64,000 nt of DNA, taken from positions 20,886,939 through 20,950,938 of the forward strand of contig NC_053413.1 in assembly GCF_016859285.1 (NCBI RefSeq). Reading direction: 5' to 3'. Origin of the DNA: Xiphias gladius (taxonomy: Eukaryota > Chordata > Actinopteri > Istiophoriformes > Xiphiidae). Position numbers and translations under genes: made by a program. Numbering within the stretch: the stretch's first letter is position 1; every line of letters starts with the position of its first letter. Below, one piece after another: positions 49,901 to 62,976 of the stretch. Below the pieces are notes generated by a model. The model did not search any database. It had not been told where the DNA came from and was given only the letters and a program-made list of their open reading frames with translations.

Positions 49901-52900
49901 ATGGAACATTTTAGGCTTGCGCGCCTTACTGCGGGACACCTCAGCAGTAGTTGCTGAGGCAGAAATGAGTATCCACACCACCCAGATGTTACCTGCTGTC
50001 GGAGGGATTCAAACTTGCAAGGGATGTCGCATACATTTCCGTTTTGAGTTTATTACTTTTTCCTGTTTTAGTTCCAAAACGAGTCTAAGTCTTGTTCCCG
50101 TGGGACTGATTACTGGGAGGTTTCGTCAGCTTTATTTCAGTCCATTCAACCTGCAGTATATTTTTCTAATGGTATAAAAGTGTCCACTTGATGGCGACAT
50201 TCTCCACATATTGCAGTCCCTTCACAATGTCAGAGCAGAGCCACGCTGCAAAAAGAACATCCATTTTGACAAGTCACTGGCACTGACAAGTCTCGCATTT
50301 AGTCTCCATCATTTCATTTGTCAATTTGTCTCAAGACATTTCTGCTTACAGAATTTTTCAGAATTTTCCTCAAACAAGGATTTTTAAGGGGAAGTTCATT
50401 TATTCCAGGAGTGTCTGTCATCTATTAAAAAAAACAAAACAATTTACAGTTAAAATCATAATTAGATTTTATATTTATTTCTTAGTTGATTATACGTCTT
50501 AGACAAGTTTTATAGGTGAGTCGAGTGTAAAATGATAACTCATAAATTTTCGTGTAGAAAAACCAGAAATGGAGCTTTTCAAAATCCCCCAATTTCATCT
50601 CCTCCTGATAACTATGTGACATACTCTCCCCTGGTTAGTATGAATCAGAGGTCAGACTGCAGCTGGCAGGGCAGATCAGGACAATGACTAGAGAGCTCTT
50701 TTAAATTGTTGTAGAGGGTAAAGGCGCACATGGTAAATGGTGGTGATCCTGAGTGTTCTCAGCCCCCCCCCCCCCCCAGGGAGGGACTTCGGGAAGGGAG
50801 CAAAAAGGGAAGAAAGGTAAGAGGAAGCGTTGAACCGGAAATGAAGAGGATGTGGATAAAGCAGCAGCTTTCACCACATGGATGAATAGTTAATCTCCTC
50901 ATTTTGTAATTTTATTTGAAAGGTAATGAAGGGTAAATACACCTAAAGTGATTCCACCCATCTTTGATACTAAACGCCTATAATACACATATCACTGTAA
51001 TTATGATTAAGTCTTGATGATATAATTCTAGCACGCGTTACACAGCCCATACAGCGTTGGCAGCATGTGTTATGAGCAAGGAGCATCTGTCTAGAAATAA
51101 GCAAAAATTAAATGTAAGCTACAACAAAAACAAAAACAAAATGAAACATGATGCTGTAATATGCTGTCCTGATAACACGGTGAGACTGGTGTAACACACA
51201 GGGAACGAGTATCCATTCAAAGCATAGAGTTCTATGTTACGATATGTCATTATACTGACAAGACTAAGTCTGGACTAGCATAAGGTTCTTTGTCTCCTTT
51301 GCTGTTTGACTGGTGTTTTGATGGCAGTGAAACCAAAGTCTTCCACAGCAGACTCTGGACAGATTTCATCAACAGATTGGCTCCTCAGTGCAGGTTACTC
51401 TCCCGAAATACACTTCCATGTGTTGATTAATCAAATAGACGTGTGTGAGGGTGCTGGCAGGATGATATGGTCAGACATCCTTTCCCCACTACTGTATTCG
51501 TATAAAGCTGCACAGCTTCACGAAAGTGTATTCATACAAATCCTGTTGATCTGTCAGTTTAGCTTTATTGTGCAATTTATTTAAAAAATGAATGATTAGA
51601 TGGAGCCAGTTTTAACTATTTACTATACTGCTGGGTCATTTATTCATTATATCTTATTAACTGATCCCAGGTGACGCAAGTTAAATCTTAACCCGCAAAG
51701 TAACTAGTAACTCTTAAGTGACACACAATTTAGTGCAATAAAAATGACAAAATTTCCCTCTGAAATGTATTGGAGTAGTACAAAGTAACATAAAAGGAAA
51801 ATACTCAAGTAAACTACAAGTACCTCAAAATTGTTCTGAAGTACAGCGCTGGAGTAAATGTACTTTGTTGCATTCCATTACCGCTTTTTGCTGTACAGCT
51901 GAATGACATTATGTATTCTTACAAACTGAACAAATCACAAGAAAAAAATCCCCCGCCCTCTATCTTTTTCTTTTTACCTTTACTTTTTAGTGTATTAAAA
52001 TATAATTTGTACAGTAATACCTGCAGCACTTGTGTTCATCTTTGCCTGAAAATCCATTTTACTGCTGTCAAATCAGACTAAACTAGGAAAATAAGCTGTC
52101 TTCTAAGTACCCAAAAAAAAAAAAAAAGCTGTTTTGTTATAAAAACAACATCGTGGAAGCTGTCTTTCACACAATTTACCCTAAAGTCATCTTCCTTATC
52201 AAATCAATAATTGAGCTACTCCTGCTAAACGTGTTTGTCCATGCATTTCTCTCTCTCCCTCTAACAGGAGCTAGTCAAACACACTCACGATGCTGCTGAC
52301 AAGAGCAACTTGAAGATTGCTCTTGATGCCATGAAAGTAAGTGCAGTGCTTATGGTAAATGGTCTGCAATCACTGTGATTTCAGCTTGTTACCAGTAGCG
52401 CGCTGATATAGCGGATAATTCCAAACAGCCTCTGTCACTCAACCATCAGCTTTTATTAGATAGAAAAAAAAAAAAACGTCATAAATCATTCATGTTTCAC
52501 TGCTACAGATTGGTCTGAATTGATAAAAACTTAACATTTCCATCACATTAATGATTGCTGAATGCTCTCTTCATTTTTCCAGTCCTGAATGGAGCCTGAG
52601 CCTGATAGGCAGCTGAGCAGCTAGCAACAAAAATGCGGGAAATGCGCATCTTTTGACAATTTGAAGGCTTGAATCACACCTATGATATTTAAATGGCATG
52701 TGTGTGTTTCGCTCACGGAAGCACACAAAACACTGTACAAAGATAAAAATGCATGTGTAAAGTTAGAGAAAAAAAGTTAGACATTTTTGGTATATCCCAA
52801 AATGTTCAAATGATTCCTTTAAATGGACAGTGCAGAACATCAATATTTTTCTTCTAGGCTTTATAAAAAAATATGTGCTGAATTTTCTGACATGTTTCAC

Positions 52901-55900
52901 TACCTCCAGACTAAATGAACCCAATAAACTGTGTGCTTGTGTGTGTCTATGTGTGTCTGCGTTTCCCAGGACCTGGCTCAGTATGTCAACGAGGTGAAGA
53001 GAGATAATGAGACTCTAAGGGAGATCGACCAGTACCAGAGGTCTATCGAAAACTTGGTAAAAGCAAAATCTTTTTCTACAACTATCGGCAGCTTTTAGTG
53101 TACAATTTGTTTCCTTTTAGTGGATGGTCAGCTTTTGAAAGTAGTTTCGCCCACAGAGTCCTCCCCTAAATTTTGGAATAGTCTGAGGGACATAGACAGT
53201 ACCAAAAAAACCCCAACTCAGACACCTGTATTAAATATACAAGACACCTTCTCTTTACTGTAGACTTACGGATGAAAGTTAACATACTTAACTTTCAGGT
53301 TACTGTGCATTCTTGCAATATTCTGTGATTTCCTGTAACATATTTACTTTACCTTTTACTAGCATATTTCTTTTTTTCAAAAATGTCTTCTTCAGGATGA
53401 TAAAGATAAATTTAAACTCAAACTTGAGGTCTACAAACTCTGATGACATGTTTTACAGGTTTAGAAATTAAACTAGTAGTTGATTAATCAATTAGTAAAT
53501 CAACAGAAAATTATTTGGTAACTATTTTGATAATAAAGTAATCATTTGAATCATTTTTTAAGAAAAAGTGAAAAAAAACCTGCCTGGTTCTAGCTTTTCA
53601 CATGGGAAGAATTCTTGCATTTCTATGTCATATACGTTGGCAAACTGTATCTCTTTAGGTTTTAGACTGTTGGTTGGACAAAACAAGACATTTAAATGTC
53701 CCCCTTATGGTCTGGGAAATTATAATATGCATTTTTCACAATTTACTGACATTTTATGGAAGATGATTAGTTGAGAAAATAATCAGCAGATTAATCAACA
53801 ATGAAAGTAATAGGTACTTGCAGCCTCAATCTAGTTAAATATGCTGTTCAGAGCAACTGCATCTTAATAAATTAATTATAACTGTAATTAAAATATCAAA
53901 TTAAACTTCTTTTATATTTCTGTCAGAGACAAATTAGGCAGAGAAAGTAGGTTTCAGTGTCGATTACAATAAATCTTGCCCCAGGGCCACCACAAGAATA
54001 CCAAATGTAAGCTGAAATATTCTGCATACACATCATACACAGTGAAAGCGATGCCTTCACAAAGTTTGGTAACAAGGACGTAGAACAGGATGAGATAAGG
54101 TGGTGACGGGAGAAATCGCAATACAACTACAAGCAGATTGGGAAAAGAAGCATAACCAGCAGCAGAGTTATTATGAGAGCTTGTCAGGTTTTCAAGACCT
54201 TCTCCTTGTCTTGATTGAACACGATTGGTGACTTAGGTGAATGTCACCGGTGATAACCCGATACAACAGGAGACTGTGTCAGATCTTACATGATGGCTTA
54301 CGGGAAATCTTTATCAGTTTGGAGGAAGAATAAGTTATGGGGATCTGGTAGACATGTCTGCTAAAATAAATGTTTTTTTATTTGGGTTACACCCAGGTAT
54401 AACTGAGAGACCCCCCGTGACAAATCTGATGGAAAGGTGTGTAACAGCAAGAAACCATAGAGACAAAATGCATTTAAATTGCATTCGAGCTTGCTATACT
54501 GTAGTACCTGTAATTAGGGGTAGATAAAAATCCAAGCTCAAAAACTCTTCTTTCATGTCAAAGAAATATACACAGATCTTTTAAGTGGCTAATAATGGGA
54601 GACGGTCTGACAGATCCCGTCTGCATCAAAAGGCCGACGTGACCAAATATGTTGCACATCAGGCATCACTTTTAAACTCCCATTATTTCGCACTCAGAAT
54701 CAGCCTCTAATCACCTTTGGTCGCCCGAAAGGAGACGGAGAGGTGCGCATGATCTCCAGTGTCGACAGGAGGAGACAAGACAGGTTGTTCTACTTCAATT
54801 TCACTGTCATTAAGGAGCAATTAGGATGGCAGTCAGAAAAATACAAAAGATATTACCACTGTAAAAAGAGATTGTAAATACAGCTTGAAAGAAAAATGAA
54901 TACAGAACACATGACTGCTATTAAATCACTGCTACTATATAAAGTATATCATCATTTAGACCAGATGAGAGGGATACTTTCATAGTCGTAAGATGCATCA
55001 TTTGCTTCGTGATCTGTGAAATCCCAGCAACTTCATCTAAATGAATAGGACTCACATTATTTAATTTGAATTGGTCGCATTAATCATATGGTGGTATGAA
55101 TTATAACCCTATAACATTCTGTCTTCTTATTGAACAGACACATCTTTTTATTTGATGTGGCTGTCATTGTTTGTAAGAGACGCGGCGACAACTATGAGAT
55201 GAAGGACATACTCGACCTCAACTACTTCAAGATCACAAACAACCCCACCTCTGACAGAGAGGGCAAAAAGGTCAGTTGGCAGGAAAAACACAATATATGT
55301 TAGTATTTTTGCCCTTTGCATCACTTGAATATTGGGTCTCTATCTGTATCTACCTCGCATTTTGCTTGGTTTTCTATTATTTACCCTTCGCGCCAAAAAG
55401 TAACACCAGGGAAACGTTTCTACTAAATATCAGTTTTCTATTGAACATCTGTCTGGCTGCAGATTTTATTGCTAAAACAAATGTTGGATGCCTAATAAGA
55501 GTAATCCAGAATTACATCCTCTCATTGGCTGGTGCAGGGTCAGTGGTGATTTCCCTTTTCTGGAAAATCCTGATTTAGAAACCTTGCCAAGCTCCATTTT
55601 GTCACCCCACACAGTTTATACAGCACGCTATCTTTCGTCTTGTGGGGACGTTTGCAGACCGTACTGTAGCGGAGGGGACTTGTTGATGTCTTGTTGATGT
55701 ATGCTCACAGATGTTTCCTTCTCACTCCGGTGCTGATTGCTAATGTGAAACTGACAATGTGCCAGGGTGGGATGGCTCTGCGGTTTTTTCTCGGAGGGAC
55801 TCCATTATCATCCTCATTTACTCTATCGTTCAGTCAGGATGTGTGTGCGTTTGGGTTTTGGGTGTTTGTGTGGCATGTTTTCGTTGCAGAGACTGGTGTT

Positions 55901-58833
55901 CTATTTGCATGGTCATGGTCTTGGTGTATTTTTTCTGTGTCATTATTAATGGTTGTGTCTAACACGATTTATTAATTAACAATCTTTTACTAACCGTGTA
56001 ATGACATAAACAGTGTAATTTTGCCGAAGCATGTTTGGATATGTCTTTACCCTTTATTTTTATCCCATCCACCTTCCAACACAAGGTCCATCGATCAAGT
56101 GCTGCTCAAAAAGACGCAGACATGTATAAGAATTAATTTGTAGTGAGACAAGGGGGGGAAAAAAAGGAACAGAGAAAAGGACAAATATTCACAGACATAG
56201 AGATACTGTGTGTACCTACATCCACCTTACCACACACCCACAAACACACACACCGCAGGACAGAGATGCTAATATCAGGTGATGAATGTGTGCAGTCCTC
56301 CAAGGCTGCTTATAGCTATATATCATTTTCTGCTAAATGAAACTTCAGAGTGTGAATATGGTGCTACTGAGCACCCACACAGTCATCAATGATTTAACAC
56401 TTCAGCAGAGCTCTAAAAAAGGGCTCAGGACTTCGCAGGGCTGGCCAATAATGCCCATGGGCAAGGCATTTCAACCTGTTAGTGCCGCAGTGGAGCGACT
56501 TGGCCAGCAGTTGAAAAAACCGTGGCTTTTCTGGATAGCTGCCTGCCTGACTGTGTTGCTGTGGAGAAAACAAGCAAGCAATAGTTATATCTTACACCCT
56601 GATTTTTAAAAAAATAATAGATGGTGATGCCTAAAAAAGACATCTGGCAGCTATAGCTGAGGTCTGTGGCAGGTTTTCTTGACTTTCCCGTTTTGGTAAT
56701 GTTCCTAAATGTAGAACTTTGGAACTCTTCTGGAACTTTAGTTCCTCTGAGGCAGATTAACAGACTCGGCCTCACCGTCATCGCGGCTAAAGTCCTCTTT
56801 TGGGCAGAATTCTGGTTAACCTCCCACTGCTGCAGCGCTCTTGTCGTTGACGAAATCTAGCCACCAACACGATCTGGTTGGTCTGGCACCGGTCTTGTCA
56901 CCACTGCACAAGAACTGAAGCCCGTGAGGACTGATGACAGCATTAATAGTTTTACGTCCGATGTACTGTATGTCTGATGAAATATGTCTGACGAAATCAT
57001 CTTTGCCTATATGGTGGGATATGACACAATATATGTTTGACAATGTGGTGCACAGCGATAAAGAAAGGGTAGGGAGGGGGCTAATTTAGAGGAGATAACA
57101 GGGGATAAGGGAATTTCAGACAATCTCAACAACACCGCTTGAAGTTCTGAAATGATCAGTTTTGGGTCAGTGGGTTTTTTTTTTTTCTCCTCCATCATGC
57201 CAGACCAAACAAAATAAAACAGCTAATTGTTATTCCTGGGAGTCATTTTCTTCTAAAATGGCTCATGTCTGTCAGATTAGAGCATTACTGGGCTGATATC
57301 TATCTAACTGTGAAGGATCGGAACAGTAGTGCTACTACCAAAATATCATTTATTATGTTCTTTGGTAATTAGCTAGCTAAAATTGATAGATATCATCACC
57401 TTAAAGGAGTCGTTTGATATTTTGTGAAACACTCTTGTTCACTTAATTGCAGAGAGTCGGATGAGAAGGATAAATACAACTCTCATGTCTGTGCGCTAAA
57501 TACAAAGCTACAGCCAGCACCTGGTTAGTTTAGCACAAAGACTGGAAACAGTGGGGAACGGCTAGCCCGGCTCTGTCCCGAAGGTAACAAAATCCACTTA
57601 GCAGCACCTCTAAAGCTAAATTAACCAGCTGTATCTTTTGTTTAATCTTTAGGGAGCAAAAAAAAAAAAAAAATGTGAAGTGCCGGACTAGTTGCTGGCC
57701 ATGTGCAGTAATTTCCTTTACTCTGCTCGTCACTGTGAGGTTGACCAGCAGCCCTGCTCCCAGTCTTTATGTTCAACTGTGCCGAGCAGCTGCTGGTCGT
57801 ATAATTTGCCTTCCAAACATGAGAGTGGTTTCAGTCTCTTAACCTAGCTCTCTGCAAGGCCCTGGATAACTGTATTTCTCAAAATGCAGGAATATCCCTT
57901 TAGCATTAGTTGTGTCATGGGGAACAGAGCAGTATTTTCCATTGCACTGGACAAATTAAACCTTGTAGGGGTCCATATTTCATCTTTCCAAGGCTGTAAT
58001 AACAAATTACAGACTATAAAGTTCTGACTTCTGACTTTCAGTGGAAAGCTGCAATATTAGCTTGCCAGACCAGTCACCTTCACTTATAAAACCTTTGAAT
58101 TAACCTGCAATTACACAAAAGCTTCTTTGGGATATTTTATTATCTTTCCAGTTTTTACAGCCACGCCACGAATAGAATTTATCTAGACGGGAGATCATGC
58201 ACTTTTTATGCTTAAAGCTGTAAATAGACTATAACAACGTGCCATGGGTTTTGCAGATTTAAGACAGAGATGAAAACAAAAACATACATGCGTGCAAAAC
58301 ATACATGATTGTACTTAATGTGTTACATTGCTAACAACTGTCTTGCTGTGCCACCATTGAAAGTGTACATTCTGTGAGATAATCATTACTGTGTAAATTT
58401 AGCCACGGTATTCATAAATATGCAAATGCTGCGGCACTTGCATGAAAAAATACATTTTGGTTTGATTGTTGTCTTCCCCCTGACGTCCACAGTGGTGCTA
58501 CGGTTTCTACGTGACTCACCAGCAGGGGTACACAGGCTTTGAACTCTTCTTTAAGACCAGAGAGCTGAAGAAGAAGTGGCTGGATCAATTTGAAATGGCC
58601 ATGTAAGTACCCAGAAACACGAATACCACAGTCCCAGCAGTTTGTGATCGACACAAGAAGACCATTGTGTGTGTCATAGGAAAAACATACAGTGTACTGG
58701 TGTGTGTATAGTGTTTATTTGTTTTTGTTCGCATGCGTGTTATTCCAAGGCTGAAAGAGATGTTGACTCTTTCGTGTGCACTGTTTGATCAGGTTTTAAC
58801 TGTAATCAGGCACACACTGCTGACAACAGTACG

Positions 58834-58925
<92 letters not shown>

Positions 58926-61900
58926 ATAAACTGTTCCAAAGAGCTGCACAACTACAAAGAAGTCACTCTGCCTCAGTGGTTCTTCAAATGACTGCTTTAT
59001 GGAGGTATGTCTTTTCTATTATTTTGTGAAAGTAGGAGGTTTTTGCAAGCCGATATCCCGTGTAAATCCTTTGGTATGCTGATTTGCGAAAAATACGGTG
59101 TTGTTTTGACATAACACTCTGATTGACTGAAAACACTATCCCTGCTATGCATGCTGACTCGCTGCTATGGACTTCCTGAATACATTTTCACTGCTAATAG
59201 TGTGCTGGATTATTCTTTTAAATATGCATTGTAGAAAAACAATGTAGCGTGTGAGGATTTACATAACAAAATGTATAATTTTAGTCCTCTTTTAAGTTTA
59301 TGTAGTGATGTATGAGTTCATACACTTCTTTGACCAATAGGCCCTTGAAACTTGCTCGAAATCTCATGTGTAGTTTCCAAAATTTAAGAAAGAAATAACC
59401 ATTTTCATCCCAGTCTTGAGACTGTTTTTTTCCCCCCACAGATACAGGGTTTGTGTCTGTAAACAGCAGTGTGCCACTGTGCATTGGGTAATGACACCAG
59501 AAGGGGCCCATTCAGAAAGTGAAAATTGTACCTGTTAAGAGGATGTGGGCTCCTGATGAAGGACTCACTTATGGGAGCACTCAGTTTAAGTGGCTTCTGG
59601 ATGGTGTGTTCAATACAAAAACGACGTTTTTGTGTCAGTCGTGTTTCAGAGGGGCTGCTTATTTCTGCTGTGCATGTTTCCCCTCTCATATTTGATTACA
59701 TGCAGCTCAAAATTGGACTTGTCTGGGCTGATTCAAGTCCATTATATTTCCACATACACATATGCTGGGGGTGATTTTACTTTTATTTCAGTTAGGTGAA
59801 GGAATAAACTGCCTTTTTTTTTTTTGCCACAACAATTGATGTTAGGATTATTAAGAATTATTTGTAGATTGAGGTAACTGAAAGAAAATTGTTCCCACTA
59901 CTGAGAGACACACATAATGGTCTGTCTGTTGATTGATCGCTTCACCACTCTGGTTCAGACCGAAATATCTCAACAACTATCGGATGAATTTGCAACAAAT
60001 TTTTTTTACAGCCATCCATGCTCTGCAGAGAATGAATGTTATTGACTCTGGTGATCCCCTGACTTTTTCTTTTGGTGCCACCATGAGGTTTAGATTTGTG
60101 GTTTTGGGTGAATGTCTCAAAACTATTGGTTGATTGCCATTATTGCATTTAGCTCAAAGCACCGCTGTACCAAAGTACAGCCTCAGCAAACTTTTTATCT
60201 TGTTTGCATTTAGCCATTTTCCCTCTTGCTCTATGTTCCAGATCAAATATCCGACCAGAAAAAGCCAACCACAACTCCCACCAGTTCAAGATACACACAT
60301 TTGAAAGGATCACTTCGTGTAACTTCTGTCACCTCCTGCTCAGGTATGATTCAGACGTCGTGAAAAGCCCCTTCTATTTTGGATCATTATGTAGAACTGA
60401 TGAAGTCCCAGTAGAGTGAAAATGGTGCTAGGTGGGACCCATTCCCACGTCTGAGACAGTGGGAAGATAGAAACTGTAACTACACGTATTGTGGGAAATT
60501 ATCGTGTGTTATTGCACTGATGGTGTTGTTCTCTTCTTACGAAAATACACTTCAAATCTTTTTTCAGATTGAAGGTATGAAAAGAACACCATGACATTTT
60601 AATTCAGTCACTTTTCCTTAGGTTCTTCAGGGAGAAAGGAAGTTTTTGTTTTGTTTTTTGTTTTTAAATTTAGTTCTTAACCGAAAATAGCTTATTAGCA
60701 CTGGGTTCTAATTGAAATAAATAGTTGGTATACTGTAGTATAGACAGTTAACTATCTCAGCTTTCAGCAGACAGTATCAGTTTTATGGGTTTGGAAAGTT
60801 GAAGGACATTTCCTGCATCATTTTTTTTTTTTTTTTTTTTTTATCTTAAGAGTGTGACAGAAGCCTGAAAATCCAAAATGTCAAGGTATTTCTCTTAAGG
60901 AGGCTGTAATACATGAATCCTGTCTTTTATTGTCTCCAGGGGCATCTTTAACCAGGGTTATCTCTGTGTAAAATGTGGGCTAGGGGCTCATAAGGAGTGT
61001 CTGGGTCGACTGGGAGTGTGTGGGAGAACAGGTGAGATGGGGGCCTCCCAGATTGATTCTTTTTTCACTTTTTCAACACTTTGGTCCATCACAGGTTATC
61101 TGGAAAACTACTTGCCTTTCCATGATATTAATTCCACATACTTTAGGACATAAATCCACATTTTTTTGGTGACCTTTACTCTAGCGCCACCATCAGGGCA
61201 ATATTTCCACTTATCTACACAAAATATCGAAATCTAAAAGGCAGATTGCCATGAAATTTACTGAGCACATTTGTGCTCCCTAGAGGAGCAGCTATTTACA
61301 TTTTGAGCACTCCATGAGCTTTCCTCTTGTACCACCCTCATGCCTGATTGCCAACCTTGCACACAAGATATTAAACAGCTCGCATGCTGTGGAAGTTGTT
61401 GTAAATATTTATGGTTCCCAAAAAATTAATCTCTCTGCATGTGGTGCCCCCTTGACCTTCGCTTAATTTGCCACCCTAGGGCTCAAATTTGCAGTTGTAC
61501 ATACCTTTATTTCCCTCTCAAAGAAAATGTCAATTCTGAATTAGTAAAATGGCAAATTACACATGATGAATGTTCTTTTAAATTTGTAGCAGTTGTTTAA
61601 TTGAAACCTAAACAATGTCATAGAGGTATTTAGCAGGTGTTGCATCTTACTCCTGCGTCAAGCTGTATCTCCTTGTCACTAAGTCTGGCACTGTAGTTCA
61701 GGTACATCGCCCTCCCTGCATACACAGGCAGCTAAAGGCAGCTCTGGCCTTTGACAAGCCCTCGTAGCTTTAGCACTGTGGTCTTTATGCATTCCGAGGC
61801 ATGATGAGAGCCAGCCGAGGTTGACAGTTGAGGTTGTACGTCAGGAAGCCACCACACACTCATATTGTATTCCTCGCACTCTGTCTGTCTCTCACCTTAC

Positions 61901-62674
61901 TGCAGATTCTGCCAAGCCGAGACCCAAGGTAAGACCTGGACTGTAACTCTTCTTTGACTTAGACGCCACAGTTAACATAATTAGTGAAGCATAACGTAGT
62001 AGATAAGACAATATACACCCAACACGTGTGCACATGGAGCCCACGTGTGTGTGGAGAGCAACAGCAGGAGCTCTGATTGGCCAGAGTCACATCAGCACAT
62101 AATAGCCGGCCACTCATAGTTTCTTCTATAGCTTTCTGTAGGAGAAGTCTATGTGTTCTTATTTCGGTGAAACACTAAAGGCTCCATGTAAGTCACCTGT
62201 CATGTGTTTAGAAAATGATCAGGTCTTTTACTTGTGAGACCCTGGATGGACAAAGATAGACCTCCCACTTTGCAATAAATGCAAGAAATTCAGATTTTGC
62301 TTCCCAGACACCCCTGTTTCTGCAACTTGTGACAGCGAATGTAAAAGTAGTGAACAGTATGATACCCGGGTGAGTTATGGACAAAATGAAAGTAAAACGA
62401 TCCAGTACCCTCTTGATAACTTTCTTTCACTTTTAAAATAGTTAGAGCATACATCTAAAGAGTATAGCACTCAGTGATGATAGTTTTAAGAGTATGACTC
62501 ATTCCTCAGGTCAGGCTAGTCCTGTACAGGGAGTAAGAATTACCTCTCGATCAGTCACTTCCTTTCTCCATATGTCTTTTTTCCTTTCTTGATTTCATGC
62601 TTTTTTTTTTTCTTCTCTGCCTTGCTTTGTGCTCTCTCTCTGTTCACAGGAAAACACAGCACCACCAGACCCAG
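35680..62674 (+). CDS. vav3: vav3, Rho/Rac guanine nucleotide exchange factor (3' part beyond window)
   Basis: Exons: 35680-35883, 39702-39818, 45484-45542, 45915-45980, 46756-46879, 47723-47815, 48181-48249, 48340-48443, 48893-48992, 49573-49668, 52268-52336, 52970-53056, 54698-54783, 55138-55270, 58493-58602, 60242-60343, 60940-61031, 61906-61928, 62650-62674 (586 codons, all in phase). Domains: calponin homology 1-120 ([13 protein letters not shown]); acidic region 140-190 with tyrosines in DDLYAAVYG and EIYEDLM, the family's inhibitory phosphosites; DH 195-375 ([20 protein letters not shown]); PH 400-505; C1 zinc finger 513-564 with a complete H-x12-C-x2-C-x13-C-x2-C-x4-H-x2-C-x6-C pattern. 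It activates Rho/Rac GTPases downstream of tyrosine kinases. [11 protein letters not shown] and the DH region match VAV3 better than VAV1 or VAV2; teleost a/b copy unresolved. SH3-SH2-SH3 lies downstream. Confidence 0.96.
35884..39701 (+). other. vav3 intron 1
   Basis: 3.8 kb, AT-rich, no embedded gene recognised. It ends shortly after a long GT microsatellite. The apparent 113-codon frame at 38252-38593 has no family resemblance. Confidence 0.7.
39463..39547. repeat. (TG)n microsatellite, 85 bases
   Basis: Uninterrupted TG for 85 bases, about 155 bases upstream of vav3 exon 2. Confidence 0.95.
41935..42175. repeat. interspersed fish repeat, family A, second copy
   Basis: Begins agagaaatagtttaaaattt (forward 5' end of the family), then from about 42030 shows ttttcccctgtttccagt and cagtcttctcatctaactct, which are the reverse complement of the family's first half. 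It is decayed and composite. Confidence 0.55.
44573..44712 (-). mobile_element. tRNA-derived SINE, decayed
   Basis: On the - strand it starts gggcaccctcgtagctcagt, with a tRNA-like A box (TAGCTCAGTGG, + strand 44691-44701) and a degenerate B box (GGGTCAAAACC), then a body resembling a common fish SINE. The promoter boxes are altered, so it is unlikely to be active. Confidence 0.65.
46895..47011. repeat. CA-rich microsatellite and G12 run just inside vav3 intron 5
   Basis: CA repeats with interruptions begin about 15 bases after the exon 5 donor and reach 46980; a run of 12 G follows at 47000-47011. Confidence 0.9.
47344..47453. repeat. perfect 48-bp inverted repeat with 14-nt spacer
   Basis: Left arm 47344-47391 and right arm 47406-47453 are exact reverse complements over all 48 bases; the spacer is 47392-47405. 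A transcript of either strand would fold into a long hairpin. It lies in vav3 intron 5, inside sequence resembling the repeat at 51665-51895. It is non-coding. Confidence 0.95.
49669..52267 (+). other. vav3 intron 10
   Basis: 2.6 kb with no embedded gene recognised. It includes a T-rich run (49842-49858), a C-rich run (about 50763-50778) and the interspersed repeat at 51665-51895. Confidence 0.65.
51665..51895. repeat. interspersed fish repeat, family B
   Basis: Shows aactagtaactcttaagtga, tttccctctgaaatgtattgg, caagtaaactacaagtacct and aaatgtactttgttgcattc, a very widespread teleost non-autonomous element (reverse orientation of the usual 'gtggaaagtaactaagtac' consensus). Probably hAT-like; the family name is uncertain. 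Confidence 0.65.
53465..53830. repeat. interspersed fish repeat, family C, near full length
   Basis: Runs from aactagtagttgattaatca through ggttttagactgttggttgg and acaaaacaagacatttaaat to cagattaatcaacaatgaaa and a tail ggtacttgcagcctcaatct. This is a familiar percomorph non-autonomous element, probably hAT-type. No coding capacity. It lies in vav3 intron 12. Confidence 0.7.
55271..58492 (+). other. vav3 intron 14
   Basis: 3.2 kb with no embedded gene recognised. Open frames around 55276-55975 overlap in several phases and have no family likeness. A full family A repeat occupies 57400-57905. Confidence 0.65.
57400..57905 (+). repeat. interspersed fish repeat, family A, fullest copy
   Basis: Begins ccttaaaggagtcgtttgat and ends atgcaggaatatccctttag; the ends are loosely inverted. 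Internal landmarks are gatgagaaggataaatacaa, ctctcatgtctgtgcgctaa, gactggaaacagtggggaac and ggtaacaaaatccacttagc. Serves as the reference for the two shorter, rearranged copies at 11571 and 41935. Confidence 0.7.
58837..58920. repeat. (AC)42 microsatellite
   Basis: Eighty-four uninterrupted bases of AC in vav3 intron 15. Confidence 0.95.
59905..60165. repeat. interspersed fish repeat, family D, copy 1
   Basis: Contains atctcaacaactatcggatg, gactctggtgatcccctgac and gtgccaccatgaggtttaga, phrases of a common fish repeat made of short internal units. The overlapping short frame is not a gene. Confidence 0.6.
61150..61500. repeat. interspersed fish repeat, family D, copy 2
   Basis: Shares the unit ctctagcgccaccatcaggg followed by gattgccatgaaatttactg with the family copy 1 kb upstream. 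More decayed. Confidence 0.5.
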
Positions 62675-62964
62675 GTCAGTATGTCTTGACCATTTGACCA
62701 CTTTTTTTTTAACCTGCTATGGGCTCTGTGTGGTACCCCTTAAGATGCTTTCATCTTGGTTCTGTAGAAAAAACAGAAACACAGACAGGATGAAAAGGAG
62801 ATGGTTAGTCAGAGGCAAGACCTGGAGCAGACAGATGGTGGTCTAAAGCTATAACCCCCAGATGTTATTATACCCCTCTCACGTTTTTGATTAAATATTA
62901 CTCAGCCCTTTTTTTTTTTTGGATGTTTTCTTAGAAATGCACACTGATATGAATTTCTCCACAG

Positions 62965-62976
62965 GGTTCAGAGCAG
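62965..62976 (+). other. possible 12-nt vav3 microexon
   Basis: The sequence ctccacag|GGTTCAGAGCAG|gtaatg has both splice signals and would keep the phase-1 frame after exon 19. Neither size nor sequence can be confirmed; direct splicing from 62674 to an exon outside the window is equally possible. Confidence 0.25.

Noticed and set aside
55276-55975. Cluster of overlapping hydrophobic frames in vav3 intron 14
   Set aside because: Several frames are open at once because of T/G-rich composition. No splice support, no similarity.
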